NCBI GenBank assembly: GCA_040902305.1
Contig: JBBDXN010000129.1
Span: 1-64,000, forward strand
DNA: 64,000 nt
From: CAMLFJ01 sp040902305
GTDB lineage: Bacteria > Methylomirabilota > Methylomirabilia > Rokubacteriales > CSP1-6
Direction: 5' to 3'
Shown here: positions 1-8,478 of the stretch, piece by piece
Numbering within the stretch: the first letter of the stretch is position 1
How the letters are laid out: every line of letters begins with the position of its first letter
Notes under the pieces: model-generated
Database searches by the model: none
What the model saw: the letters and a program-made list of their open reading frames with translations, nothing else
Told to the model about the DNA's origin: nothing
Position numbers and translations under genes: made by a program

Positions 1-1643
1 GCCTGGCCGTTCACGAAAGACCACTGGATGCCGCTGGCCCGCTGCACGAGCCGCGGGCCGCCGCCCGGCAGGTAGTGCACCAGCTCGGGCTCGTGGTCGG
101 CGATGGTGTCGGGATCGAAGACCGTGATGTCGGCGGCCAGCCCCGGCTGGAGCCGTCCGCGGTCGCGGAGGCCGAAGAGGTAGGCGGGCATCGCGGTGAT
201 GCGGCGCACGCCCTCCTCCAGCGCGAGCGCGCCGCGCTCGCGCACCCAGTGGCCGAGCAGGCGGCTCGTCTGGCCCGCCTCGCAGAAGAGGGTCAGGTGC
301 GCGCCCGCGTCGGAGAGGCCGATCAGCGAGCGCGGGTGGGTGAAGATCTCGGCCACCGCGGCCGCGTCGGTGTTCATCACCGCCACCGTGAACTGGGTCT
401 GCAGGTCGTCCTCGAGCGCCAGGTCGAAGAAGGCGTCGATCACGTCCTGGCCGCGCCGGGCCGCCACCGCGGTCAAGACCTGGCCCACGAACGGCTTGAA
501 GGCGTCCGCCCCGACCGCGTGCACACGGAGCGGCGCGGTGTCACCCTGGAAGAGTGGGGTGCGGCCGACCGAGGCCCGGAACTCCTCGCGGAAGCCCGCG
601 TCGCGGAAGAGCGCGCGCCAGCTCGAGACCGGGGCGTCGAGCACGCGCTTCCAGACCGGGAAGCGGAAGAACACGAACGCGCCCGAGAGATCGAAGGTCG
701 AGGTGAGCGGCGAGGTCGTCACCTGGGGATAGATCTCGACGCCCTCGCGCGCGAGCGCCTCGATGCGCGCGAGGAGCGCCCGGTGCTCGACCGGGTGCGA
801 CGGGTTGTGGCGGAGCGAGACCAGCGTCACCGGCCGGGCGGCCGCCCGCGCCAGCTCCGCGAAGCGGTCGATCTCGGCCAGGCGGTCGGGCCGCGTGCCA
901 CCGATGGTCAGCTCGAGGATGCCGCGGCCCGAGGCGCCCATCGTCCGCACCAGGCTCGTCAGCTCGTCCTCGTGGGCGAGCCGGCTCGGCACCGGCCGGC
1001 CGCGATCGCCCACGTGGTTCTTGTTGGTGGTGGACGAGAGCCCCACCGCGCCCAGCGCCATCGCCTCGGTCACGAGGCGGCCCATGCCCGCGATCTCCTC
1101 CGCGGTGGCCTCGCGCTCCCAGGCTGCGTCGCCCATCACGTACTGGCGGATCGCGGAGTGCCCGATGAAGCAGCCCACGTTCGTCCACGGACCGATCCGC
1201 TCGATCCCGTCCAGGTACTCGGCGAAGGTCTCCCACTCCCAGCGGATGCCCTGGGTGAGCGCCTCGAGGGGCATGCCCTCCACGTAGGTGAGCATGCGCA
1301 TCAGGGTCAGGCGGTCCTCCGCGCGGCACGGGGCGAGCGTGAAGCCGCAGTTGCCCATCACCACCGTGGTCACCCCGTGCCAGGACGAGCAGGAGGCCAG
1401 GCTGTCCCACGTGATCTGCGCGTCGTAGTGGGTGTGCGGATCGATGAAGCCGGGCGCGACGACCAAGCCGGCGGCGGATACCTCGCGCGCGCCTCGCCCG
1501 GTCACCGCGCCGATCTCGCTCAGCCGCCCGTCCTGCACCGCCACATCGGCGCGCCGGGCGGGGGCGCCGGTGCCGTCGACGACGAGTCCACCGCGAATCA
1601 CCAGGTCGTGGGCCGCGGTCTGAGTCGTGCGCTGGGTCGTCAT
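1..1643 (-). CDS. N-acyl-D-amino-acid deacylase family amidohydrolase, C-terminus cut by window edge
   Basis: Metal-dependent amidohydrolase (Amidohydro_3 type) expected to remove the acyl group from N-acyl-D-amino acids. The N-terminus has the usual beta-sandwich start (HDLVIRGGLVVDGTGAPARR). It is followed by the metal-binding DPHTHYDAQ, with H70 and H72. A late LSDAGAHLTLF segment carries the conserved catalytic Asp region. The frame is open for 547 codons to base 1 and ends near FVNGQ, so only the last few dozen residues should be missing. The ATG at 1643 has no Shine-Dalgarno sequence; a TAAAGT lies 8 nt upstream. It is divergent from the TPP-enzyme operon. D-aminoacylase is the best family guess; the true substrate could be a hydantoin-like or other amide. 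Confidence 0.85.
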   Translation of the reverse strand, partial: MTTQRTTQTAAHDLVIRGGLVVDGTGAPARRADVAVQDGRLSEIGAVTGRGAREVSAAGLVVAPGFIDPHTHYDAQITWDSLASCSSWHGVTTVVMGNCGFTLAPCRAEDRLTLMRMLTYVEGMPLEALTQGIRWEWETFAEYLDGIERIGPWTNVGCFIGHSAIRQYVMGDAAWEREATAEEIAGMGRLVTEAMALGAVGLSSTTNKNHVGDRGRPVPSRLAHEDELTSLVRTMGASGRGILELTIGGTRPDRLAEIDRFAELARAAARPVTLVSLRHNPSHPVEHRALLARIEALAREGVEIYPQVTTSPLTSTFDLSGAFVFFRFPVWKRVLDAPVSSWRALFRDAGFREEFRASVGRTPLFQGDTAPLRVHAVGADAFKPFVGQVLTAVAARRGQDVIDAFFDLALEDDLQTQFTVAVMNTDAAAVAEIFTHPRSLIGLSDAGAHLTLFCEAGQTSRLLGHWVRERGALALEEGVRRITAMPAYLFGLRDRGRLQPGLAADITVFDPDTIADHEPELVHYLPGGGPRLVQRASGIQWSFVNGQ

Positions 1644-1651
1644 GGGGGCCT

Positions 1652-1657
1652 ACTTTA
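1652..1657 (-). promoter_or_regulatory. Putative -10 element (TAAAGT), leaderless type
   Basis: On the minus strand TAAAGT ends 8 nt before the ATG of the deacylase, and the intervening bases contain no Shine-Dalgarno sequence. This spacing would place transcription start at or next to the start codon. No convincing -35 is seen. Confidence 0.35.
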
Positions 1658-1674
1658 CGGCAACTGCATGGTCC

Positions 1675-1703
1675 TTGACCACCCCTCGGCCCGGCGCTAC
1701 CCT
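1675..1703 (+). promoter_or_regulatory. Putative sigma-70 promoter for the TPP-enzyme operon
   Basis: TTGACC (1675-1680) and TACCCT (1698-1703) are separated by 17 nt. The ATG at 1713 follows 9 nt later with no Shine-Dalgarno sequence, so the leader would be extremely short. Confidence 0.5.
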
Positions 1704-1712
1704 CCCTGCACC

Positions 1713-3422
1713 ATGATGAAACGAGCGACCGTCGAGTCCACCGCCGACGCCTACCTGGAGCTCCTGGCCGCCCGCGGGGTCGAGTACTTCTTCGCCAACG
1801 CGGGCACCGACTTTGCGCCGATCATCGAGGCCTACGCCCGCCGCGGTGCGCAGGGCCAGGCGAGCCCGCGCCCCATCACGGTGCCCCACGAGGTGCCGGC
1901 GGTGGCAATGGCGCACGGCTACACGATGGTCTCGGGCCGCGCCCAGGCGGTGATGGTCCACGTCATCGTGGGCGCGGGCAACGCGGCGGGCGGCGTGATC
2001 AACGCGGCGCGCTCGAACATTCCGATGCTCTTCTCGGCCGGACGCAACCCGGTCACCGAGGCGGGCGCCGCGGGCAGCCGCGACCGCCCTATCCACTGGG
2101 CGCAGGAGGCCTTCGACCAGGCCGGGATGCTCCGCGAGTTCGTGAAGTGGGACTACGAGCTCAAGCGCTTCGATCAGCTCGAGACGGTGGTGGACCGCGC
2201 GCTGACCCTGGCCCAGGCGGAGCCGCGCGGGCCGGTCTACCTCACGCTGCCCCGCGAGGTCCTGGCCGAGCGGCACGACGCGATCGAGTACGCGGATCCC
2301 GCGCGCGCGGTGGTGCCCGCCGCGACGTTGCCGGATCCGGGCGCGATCGACGAGGCCGCGGCCATCCTGGCCGCTGCGCGCAACCCGATCATCATCACCA
2401 AGGCGCTCGGCCGCGATCCGGCCGCGGTGCCGGTGCTGGTACGGCTCGCCGAGACCCTCGGCGCGCCGGTGTTCGACCAGTTCCACACCTACGTGAACTT
2501 CCCCCAGGATCACGATCTTCACGGCGGCTTCGAGGCCGCGCCGTATCTGGCGGACGCCGACGCGATCCTGGTCATCGAGTCCGACGTGCCGTGGTTCCCG
2601 CAGATGAACCGCCCGAAGCCCGAGACGCGCATCGTCCACCTGGGCGTGGACCCGCTCTTCTCGCGCTACCCGGTGCGCGGCTTCCCCGCGGACCTGGCGC
2701 TGGCGGGTACCCCGCGCCTGGCGCTGGCCGCGCTGGCGGACGCGGCGGCGCGGCGCGTGGACAAGGGGGCGGTGGCGGAGCGCCGGCAGCGCTGGACGAC
2801 GGCGGGCGCCCGCCGGCGGGAAGCCGCGGAGGCCAAGAGCCGAGCGGTCCAGGGCGACGCGCCGATCGACATGCTCTCGCTCTCCCGCGCGATCGGGGAG
2901 CTGGTGGACGACCGCACGATCGTGGTCAACGAGTACGATCTCGACGCCACCCAGTGCACGTTCACCCGGCCGGGCAGCTACTTCGCGGCGCCGCCCTCGG
3001 GCGGCCTCGGCTGGGGGATGGGCGCCGCGCTCGGCGCGAAGCTGGCCGCGCCCGATCACCGCGTGATCTGCTGCGTGGGGGACGGGGCCTACATCTTCGG
3101 CTCCCCGACCGCGTCGCACTTCGTCTCGCGCGCCTACGACCTGCCGGTGCTGTTCGTGGTATTCAACAACCGCACCTGGAACGCGGTGAAGCGCGCGGTG
3201 CAGACCTACGCGCGCGACGGCTGGGCGGTGCGCACCGACTCGATGCCGCTCACCGCGCTCGAGCCGGCACCCGACTACGAGATGATCTGCCGGGCCTCGG
3301 GCGGCCACGGCGAGAAGGTCGAGGATCCGGCCGCGCTGGCCGACGCCCTCCGGCGAGGCCTTCGCATCGTCGACGAAGAGAAGCGCCAGGTCGTCCTCAA
3401 CGTGATCTGCAAGAAGCCGTGA
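1713..3422 (+). CDS. Thiamine-diphosphate-requiring enzyme (acetolactate synthase-like)
   Basis: A 569-residue protein with the three-domain layout of the acetolactate synthase/benzoylformate decarboxylase superfamily. The N-terminal PYR domain has the conserved Glu in VPHEVPAVAMAHGY. A central domain follows. The C-terminal PP domain has GDGAYIF ... FNNRTW, the GDG-Asn-Asn Mg-ThDP motif. The reaction is probably decarboxylation or carboligation of a 2-oxo acid. The next gene is a 2-hydroxyacid dehydrogenase, which fits 2-oxo or 2-hydroxy acid metabolism, but the substrate is not evident. Start chosen at the first ATG of MMKRATVESTADAYL; ATG 1716 is also possible. It shares GTGA (3419-3422) with the downstream gene, implying translational coupling. 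Confidence 0.88.
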   Translation: MMKRATVESTADAYLELLAARGVEYFFANAGTDFAPIIEAYARRGAQGQASPRPITVPHEVPAVAMAHGYTMVSGRAQAVMVHVIVGAGNAAGGVINAARSNIPMLFSAGRNPVTEAGAAGSRDRPIHWAQEAFDQAGMLREFVKWDYELKRFDQLETVVDRALTLAQAEPRGPVYLTLPREVLAERHDAIEYADPARAVVPAATLPDPGAIDEAAAILAAARNPIIITKALGRDPAAVPVLVRLAETLGAPVFDQFHTYVNFPQDHDLHGGFEAAPYLADADAILVIESDVPWFPQMNRPKPETRIVHLGVDPLFSRYPVRGFPADLALAGTPRLALAALADAAARRVDKGAVAERRQRWTTAGARRREAAEAKSRAVQGDAPIDMLSLSRAIGELVDDRTIVVNEYDLDATQCTFTRPGSYFAAPPSGGLGWGMGAALGAKLAAPDHRVICCVGDGAYIFGSPTASHFVSRAYDLPVLFVVFNNRTWNAVKRAVQTYARDGWAVRTDSMPLTALEPAPDYEMICRASGGHGEKVEDPAALADALRRGLRIVDEEKRQVVLNVICKKP

Positions 3423-4423
3423 AGATCCTCGCCTCGGGCCCCAGTGGACCGGCGAGCGAGCTCGACCCGCTCCGCGAGGCCGGCCACGAGGTCGTGATCG
3501 GCCGGCCGCTCGATCACCCCGGGCGCGCCGCGTATGCCGCGGGCGACCTGGGCGCGGCCGCGCGCGATGCCCACGTCATTCTCGCCTCGCACCTCGACTG
3601 GATCTCGAGCGACGTGATGGAAGCGGCCGCGAACCTCCGGCTCGTCATCGTGCCGTTCATCGGCACCGACAAGATCGACGTCCCGGCCGCCTCGCGCCTC
3701 GGCATCCTGGTGGCCAACAGCCCGACGCCCGAGAACTTCATCGCGGTGGCGGAGGCCACCGTGGCGGTGGTCCTGATGCTGCAGAAGCGCGTCAAGCACA
3801 ACGAGGCCAAGCTGCGGCGGGGAGAGTGGGCGCAGCGGGGAGACCGCGGCGAGTTCCTCTTCGGCAAGACGGTGGGCCTGGTGGGCCTCGGCCGCGTGGG
3901 CTCGCAGGTGGCGCGTCGGCTGGTGAACTGGGACGTGCGCCTGCTGGCCGCCGATCCCTACGTCTCCCCGGAGCGCGCGCGGTCGCTGGGCGCCACCCTG
4001 GTGGACCTGCCGACGCTGCTGGCCGAGAGCGACGTGGTATCGCTGCACGCGGGGCTGACCGACGAGACCCGCAACCTGATCGGCGAGAAGGCCCTGCGGG
4101 CCATGAAGCCCACCGCGATCCTGGTCAACACCGCCCGCGGCGAGATCGCGGACGAGGAAGCGATCGCCCGCGCGCTCACCGAGGGCTGGATCGCGGGCGC
4201 GGCGCTCGACGCCTTCACCCGCGAGCCGCTGCCCGCCTCGAGCCCGCTGCGCGACGTGGACCCTGAGCGGCTGATCCTCACGCCCCACAACGTGAGCCAT
4301 AGCGAGGCGGGCCGCCGCGCGAATCTCAAGCTGGCGCTCGACCAGATCCTGGCCGCGGGGCGCGCCGAGGCGCCCGCCCACTGCGTGAACCCGGAAGCGA
4401 TTCCGCGCTGGAGGACCTCATGA
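3419..4423 (+). CDS. D-2-hydroxyacid dehydrogenase (phosphoglycerate dehydrogenase-like)
   Basis: A 334-residue NAD(P)-dependent D-2-hydroxyacid dehydrogenase, starting at a GTG that overlaps the previous stop. Visible features are the Rossmann motif GLVGLGRVGSQVARRL (around residue 148), the catalytic Arg in LVNTARGEI, the Glu/Asp region after it, and the catalytic His in LTPHNVSHSE near the C-terminus. The family interconverts 2-oxo and D-2-hydroxy acids. Position between a ThDP enzyme and an amidohydrolase, with overlapping ends on both sides, points to a shared catabolic pathway. No ACT regulatory domain is present, so a serine-biosynthetic SerA role is unlikely. Confidence 0.88.
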   Translation: MKILASGPSGPASELDPLREAGHEVVIGRPLDHPGRAAYAAGDLGAAARDAHVILASHLDWISSDVMEAAANLRLVIVPFIGTDKIDVPAASRLGILVANSPTPENFIAVAEATVAVVLMLQKRVKHNEAKLRRGEWAQRGDRGEFLFGKTVGLVGLGRVGSQVARRLVNWDVRLLAADPYVSPERARSLGATLVDLPTLLAESDVVSLHAGLTDETRNLIGEKALRAMKPTAILVNTARGEIADEEAIARALTEGWIAGAALDAFTREPLPASSPLRDVDPERLILTPHNVSHSEAGRRANLKLALDQILAAGRAEAPAHCVNPEAIPRWRTS

Positions 4424-5448
4424 GCCGGTCCGCCTATCCCATCCTCGACGCCGACGGCCACATCACCGAGTCCATCGAGCAGGTGGCCAAGTACCTCGAC
4501 GCGCCGTACAACCGGCGGCCGCTCAACTTCTCCTTCTACCCGTGGGACGGCTGGGACCGGCGGCTCCTCGGCACGCTGGGCGACGCCGCGGGCACCGCGG
4601 ACGCCTGGCTGGGCGCACTCGACCGGGGCGGCATGGAGCAGGCCGTGCTCTACCCGACGCTCGGGCTGTTCCTGTCCTTCCTCAAGGACCGCGAGTGGGC
4701 AGTGGCGCTCTGCCGCGCCTACAACACGTTCCTGCACGAGGAGTTCGTCAAGAAGAGCCCGCGGCTGCACGCGGTGGCGCTGCTCCCGGTGCAGGATCCC
4801 GAGGCGGCCGCGCGCGAGCTGCGCCGCGCGGTGACCGAGCTCGGGCTGGTCGGCGCGATGCTGGCGGCCGACGGCAGTCACCTGCTGGGCGATTCGCGCT
4901 TCCTCCCCATCTACGAGGAGGCCGACCGGCTCGACGTGATGCTGGGCGTGCACGCCTCCGGCTCCCACCTGGGGGGCGGCGGCCTCGAGCTCTTCCCCCG
5001 CTTCATCCAGGCCCACACCTGCTCGCACACGTTCGGGCAGATGCGGCAGATCACCTCGATGATCTTCGAGGGCATTCCGGAGCGCTTCCCCCGGCTGCGG
5101 ATCGCGTACCTGGAGGCGGGTTGCGGCTGGGCGCCGTACTGGGCGGAGCGGATGGACGACGAGTACGCCAAGCGCGCGGCCGAAGCCCCGACGCTCCGGC
5201 GGAAGCCGAGCGACTACGTGCGGAGCGGGTCCATCTTCTTCTCCTGCGAGGCGGACGAGTGGCTCCTGCCCCAGGCGGTGAAGCTGATCGGCGAGAACCA
5301 GATCGTCTACGCCTCCGACTTCCCGCACTGGGACCACAGCTATCCGGCCTCGCTCGAGGAGATCCGGGACCGGGGCGACATCACCGAGGCCCAGAAGCGC
5401 AAGATCCTCTCCGACAACACGCGGAGGCTCTACGGACTCAAGGGGTGA
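4420..5448 (+). CDS. Amidohydrolase-2 family TIM-barrel hydrolase or decarboxylase
   Basis: A 342-residue member of the amidohydrolase 2 family, which includes ACMSD-type decarboxylases. It starts ILDADGHITES, a common variant of the N-terminal metal motif. It has His residues in GVHASGSH, then PRLRIAYLEAGCGWAPYWAERMDD, and the C-terminal Asp in YASDFPHWDHSYP. Such enzymes hydrolyse or non-oxidatively decarboxylate ring-cleavage products. The ATG overlaps the upstream stop (ATGA, 4420-4423), and its own stop overlaps a GTG (GTGA, 5445-5448) that should start the ABC ATPase. Substrate unknown. Confidence 0.85.
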   Translation: MSRSAYPILDADGHITESIEQVAKYLDAPYNRRPLNFSFYPWDGWDRRLLGTLGDAAGTADAWLGALDRGGMEQAVLYPTLGLFLSFLKDREWAVALCRAYNTFLHEEFVKKSPRLHAVALLPVQDPEAAARELRRAVTELGLVGAMLAADGSHLLGDSRFLPIYEEADRLDVMLGVHASGSHLGGGGLELFPRFIQAHTCSHTFGQMRQITSMIFEGIPERFPRLRIAYLEAGCGWAPYWAERMDDEYAKRAAEAPTLRRKPSDYVRSGSIFFSCEADEWLLPQAVKLIGENQIVYASDFPHWDHSYPASLEEIRDRGDITEAQKRKILSDNTRRLYGLKG

Positions 5449-6352
5449 CGCCGACGCCTCGGCTCCCGTCGCGCTGATCGGGGCGGGCAAGCGCTACGGG
5501 GAGGTCGAGGCGCTGCGGGGCGTCGATCTCACCATCCGCGGCGGCGAGGTCGTCGCGATGCTCGGCCCGAACGGCGCGGGCAAGACCACCTCGATCAGCC
5601 TGATGCTGGGCCTGCGCCGGCCCACCGCGGGCCAGGTGCGCCTCTTCGGCCTGCCCCCGACCGACCGGCGCGCGCGCAGCCGCTGCGGGGTGATGCTGCA
5701 GGAGTCCGGCACCACCAGCGTGCTGACGGTGCGCGAGATCGTGGACGTCTTCCGCGCGTACTACCCGGCCCCGCTCCCGGCGGAGCGGGCCATCGGAATG
5801 GCCGGGCTCACCGAGCAGGCGGCCGCGCGCGTGGGCACGCTCTCGGGCGGGCAGCGGCAACGGCTCTACTTCGCGCTGGCGATCTGCGGCGATCCCGACA
5901 TCCTGTTCCTCGACGAGCCCACCGTGGGCATGGACGTGGAGGCGCGCCGCGCCTTCGTGGCGAGCATGCAGGCCCTGTCCGCCGCGGGCAAGACCATCGT
6001 GTTCACCACCCACTACCTGCGCGAAGCCGAGGAGCTGGCCCGGCGCATCATCGTGATCGACCGCGGCGCCGTGATCGCGGACGCGAGCCCCCAGGAGCTG
6101 AAGTCCCGCGTGCCGGGCAAGAAGATCACGCTGATCGCGGGCCGGCCCTTCGCGCGCGAGCACTTCGACGGCCTGCCCGCGAGCGTGCTGAGCCTCTCGG
6201 CCGAGCGGGCCAGCCTCCTGAGCAACGAGCCGGCGCCCGTGCTCCGGGAGCTGTTCCGGCGCGGGGCCGACGTGATCGACCTGGAGGTGACCGGGGCCGA
6301 TCTGGAGGAGGCGTTCCTCGCCCTCACCCGCCGCGGCGAGGGCGCGGCGTGA
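5445..6352 (+). CDS. ABC transporter ATP-binding protein (ABC-2 exporter), apparent frameshift just after the start
   Basis: ATPase subunit of an ABC-2 exporter. Walker A is GPNGAGKTT (near 5564), the signature is LSGGQRQRLYFALAI, Walker B is DILFLDEPTVG, and the switch His is in TTHYLREAEE. The coding frame is clear from about 5447 (DADASAPVALIGAGKRYGEV), but no ATG, GTG or TTG lies in that frame before 5558. Starting at 5558 would delete the first beta strands and leave Walker A only two residues from the N-terminus. The GTG at 5445, which overlaps the previous stop as at other junctions here, is one base out of phase. Adding one base at 5449/5450 would give V-T-A-D-A-S-A-P. A CTG at 5474 is the non-canonical alternative. 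Confidence 0.75.
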
Positions 6353-7137
6353 GCGCGACCGCTTCGCCGGGCGTCGCGCCTCTCGGGCGCATGCTGCTCG
6401 CCCAGACGTGGAGCGAGCTACGGATCCGGTGGCGCATCCCCGCGTTCAGCCTGACCATCGTGGCGCTGCCCGTGCTCTTCTTCACCTTCTTCGGGCTGCC
6501 CTTCGCGCGGCAGACCCTGCCCAACGGCACGAGCCTCGGGGCCTACCTGCTCGCCTCGTTCGCGGCCTACAGCGTGGGCAGCGTGATGGTGTTCGGCTTC
6601 GGTATCGGGGTGGCCACCGAGCGCGGGCTGAAGGTCGACGTGCTGATGCGCGCCACCCCGCTACCGCCCCTGATCGCGATCCTGGCCAAGGTCCTGAATG
6701 CGCTGGCCTACGCGCTGCTGTCGCTGGTGATCCTGATCGGCTACGGCATCGTGGTGGGCGGGGTGCGCCAGGATCTCACGGTGTGGCTCGACATGATCGC
6801 GCGGCTGCTCGCCGGCTCGGTGCCCTTCATCGCGCTGGGCTTCGCCATCGGGTATCTCTGCGGTCCCAACGTGGCTCCCGCGGTCGCGAACCTGGTCTAC
6901 CTCCCGCTGTCGTTCGCCTCGGGACTCTTCATGCCGCTCTCCCAGCTCCCCGGCTTCGTGCGCGATATCGCGCCCTACCTGCCCGCGTATCACTACGGCC
7001 AGCTCGGCTGGAGCGCGGTCGGCGCCAATACCGAGCGCCTGTCCGTGAGCATCGCGTGGCTCGCCGGCTACACCGCCCTCTTCCTGCTGATCGCGTTCCG
7101 CGCCTACCAGCGCGAAGAATCCCGCAAGTTCGGCTAG
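6349..7137 (+). CDS. ABC-2 type transporter permease
   Basis: A 262-residue integral membrane protein with about six hydrophobic segments, for example LTIVALPVLFFTFFGL, ASFAAYSVGSVMVFGFG and ALLSLVILIGYGIVVGG, and the ABC-2 family pattern FASGLFMPLSQLPGFVRDIAPYLPAYHYGQ before the last helix. It starts at a GTG overlapping the ATPase stop (GTGA). With the upstream ATPase it forms a complete exporter; the cargo could be a drug, lipid or polysaccharide and cannot be deduced. It is the last gene of the operon and ends just before a strong inverted repeat. Confidence 0.88.
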   Translation: MSATASPGVAPLGRMLLAQTWSELRIRWRIPAFSLTIVALPVLFFTFFGLPFARQTLPNGTSLGAYLLASFAAYSVGSVMVFGFGIGVATERGLKVDVLMRATPLPPLIAILAKVLNALAYALLSLVILIGYGIVVGGVRQDLTVWLDMIARLLAGSVPFIALGFAIGYLCGPNVAPAVANLVYLPLSFASGLFMPLSQLPGFVRDIAPYLPAYHYGQLGWSAVGANTERLSVSIAWLAGYTALFLLIAFRAYQREESRKFG

Positions 7138-7140
7138 CCT

Positions 7141-7225
7141 GGGGTCAGGTCTTACATTCCGACATTTCCGCCACGCCCGACTCACCGAGCGGCCAGAAGA
7201 ATGTCGGAATGTAAGACCTGACCCC
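7141..7225. repeat. Perfect 26-bp inverted repeat with 33-nt loop between convergent genes
   Basis: Left arm 7141-7166 begins GGGGTCAGGTCTTACATTCC, and right arm 7200-7225 is its exact reverse complement. The loop is 7167-7199. It begins three bases after the permease stop and ends on the last base of the CaiB stop codon, so it could act as a bidirectional transcription stop. A perfect, moderately AT-rich dyad in such GC-rich DNA also looks like a dispersed mobile palindrome (REP/MITE type). No transposase is nearby. Confidence 0.9.
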
Positions 7226-8424
7226 TACATGGCGGCTTTCTTGGCGCGGAGGGATTGGATCTCGTCGGGGGAGTAGCCGAGGTCGGCGAGGATGGTGTCG
7301 GTGTGCTCGCCGCGCAGGGGGGCGGGGCGGCGGACGCCGGGGGACATGCGCGAGAAGTGGAGCGGCGTGCCCACCACCGGGATCTCGCCCAGCTTGGGAT
7401 GCGTCACCCGCTGCACGATGCCGCGCTCGGCGGTCTGCGGATCGTTCATCACCTGGTCCACCGTGTTCACCGGCGTGGCGGGCACGTCTGCCTCTTCGAG
7501 GCGCTTGAGCAGCGGCTCGCGGTCGAGCGCTCCGATGGTCTTCTCGAGCATGCCCTCGAGCTCGGCCCGGTTGGCCACGCGCCCCTGGTTCTTCTCGAAG
7601 CGCGCATCCGCGGCCAGATCGCTCAAGCCGAGCGCCTTGGCGAGCTTCTGCCAGAAGCGGTCGTTGGCCGCCGCGATGAAGATCCACTGCCCATCGCGGC
7701 ACTTGAAGTTGCGATAGGGCGAGAGCGACGGGTGCCCCGAGCCGAGTGGGCGCGGCATCGCCCCGGTCAGCAGATAACCCTCCGCGTGGAAGGCGAGCAG
7801 GCTCACCGCGGTCTCGAGCAGCGAGCCGTCCACCCGCTGGCCGAGCCCGGTCTTCTCGCGGTGGATGATCGCGTTGGAGACGCCGAGGGCGCAGAGGATC
7901 CCGGTGGTGAGGTCGAGGAACGACACCCCCGCCCGCACCGGCTGGCCGCCCGGCTCGCCGGTGATCGACATGATGCCGCTGAAGGCCTGCATCAGCGCCT
8001 CGTAGCCCGGGCTGTCCTTCCGGGGACCGGTGCGCCCGAAGGCCGAGACCGAGCAGTAGATCAGCCGCGGGTTGATCTTGGACAGCACGTCGTAGCCGAG
8101 GCCGAACGACTCCATGGTCCCGGTGCGGAAGTTCTCGATGACCACGTCCGCGTCCTTCACCAGGCGCTTGACCACCTCCACCGCCGCCGGCGTCTTCAGA
8201 TCGAGCGCGATGCCGCGCTTGTTCCGGTTGAAGAGCAGGTACGCGGCGGCCTCGCCGTCCTTGTGGGGCGGCCAGGTGCGCGACTCGTCGCCGGGCCCGG
8301 TGTCCTCCACCTTGATGACGTCGGCGCCGAGATCGCCGAGGAGCGCCCCGCACCAGGGACCGGCGATGACGCGGGAGAGATCTATCACACGGATGCCGTC
8401 GAGGGAGAGGGCGGGCTTGGTCAT
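7225..8424 (-). CDS. CaiB/BaiF-type CoA transferase (class III)
   Basis: A 399-residue family III CoA transferase, which moves CoA between a carboxylic acid and an acyl-CoA. The N-terminus shows the family hallmark DLSRVIAGPWCGALLGDLGADVIKVE. The middle has SAFGRTGPRKDSPGYEALMQAFSG, which contains the conserved catalytic Asp region, followed by SITGEPGG. Length is typical. No partner gene is adjacent; the divergent neighbour is a nitroreductase. The ATG is preceded by TATAGT at 7 nt and has no Shine-Dalgarno sequence, so a leaderless transcript is likely. Substrate is unknown. Confidence 0.9.
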   Translation of the reverse strand: MTKPALSLDGIRVIDLSRVIAGPWCGALLGDLGADVIKVEDTGPGDESRTWPPHKDGEAAAYLLFNRNKRGIALDLKTPAAVEVVKRLVKDADVVIENFRTGTMESFGLGYDVLSKINPRLIYCSVSAFGRTGPRKDSPGYEALMQAFSGIMSITGEPGGQPVRAGVSFLDLTTGILCALGVSNAIIHREKTGLGQRVDGSLLETAVSLLAFHAEGYLLTGAMPRPLGSGHPSLSPYRNFKCRDGQWIFIAAANDRFWQKLAKALGLSDLAADARFEKNQGRVANRAELEGMLEKTIGALDREPLLKRLEEADVPATPVNTVDQVMNDPQTAERGIVQRVTHPKLGEIPVVGTPLHFSRMSPGVRRPAPLRGEHTDTILADLGYSPDEIQSLRAKKAAM

Positions 8425-8431
8425 GGCGCGT

Positions 8432-8437
8432 ACTATA
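8432..8437 (-). promoter_or_regulatory. -10 element TATAGT for the CoA transferase, leaderless spacing
   Basis: On the minus strand TATAGT is followed by exactly 7 nt and then the ATG at 8424, placing the likely transcription start on the start codon. A second AT-rich hexamer TATATT (8453-8458, plus strand) may serve the divergent nitroreductase. Confidence 0.45.
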
Positions 8438-8478
8438 CCGCCCCTGGCGGTGTATATTCACCCCCCGGAGGAGAGACC

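Noticed and set aside
7141..7225. IS200/REP transposase site
   Set aside because: The dyad is compatible with such an element but there is no transposase or tnp fragment nearby, so no insertion sequence is called.
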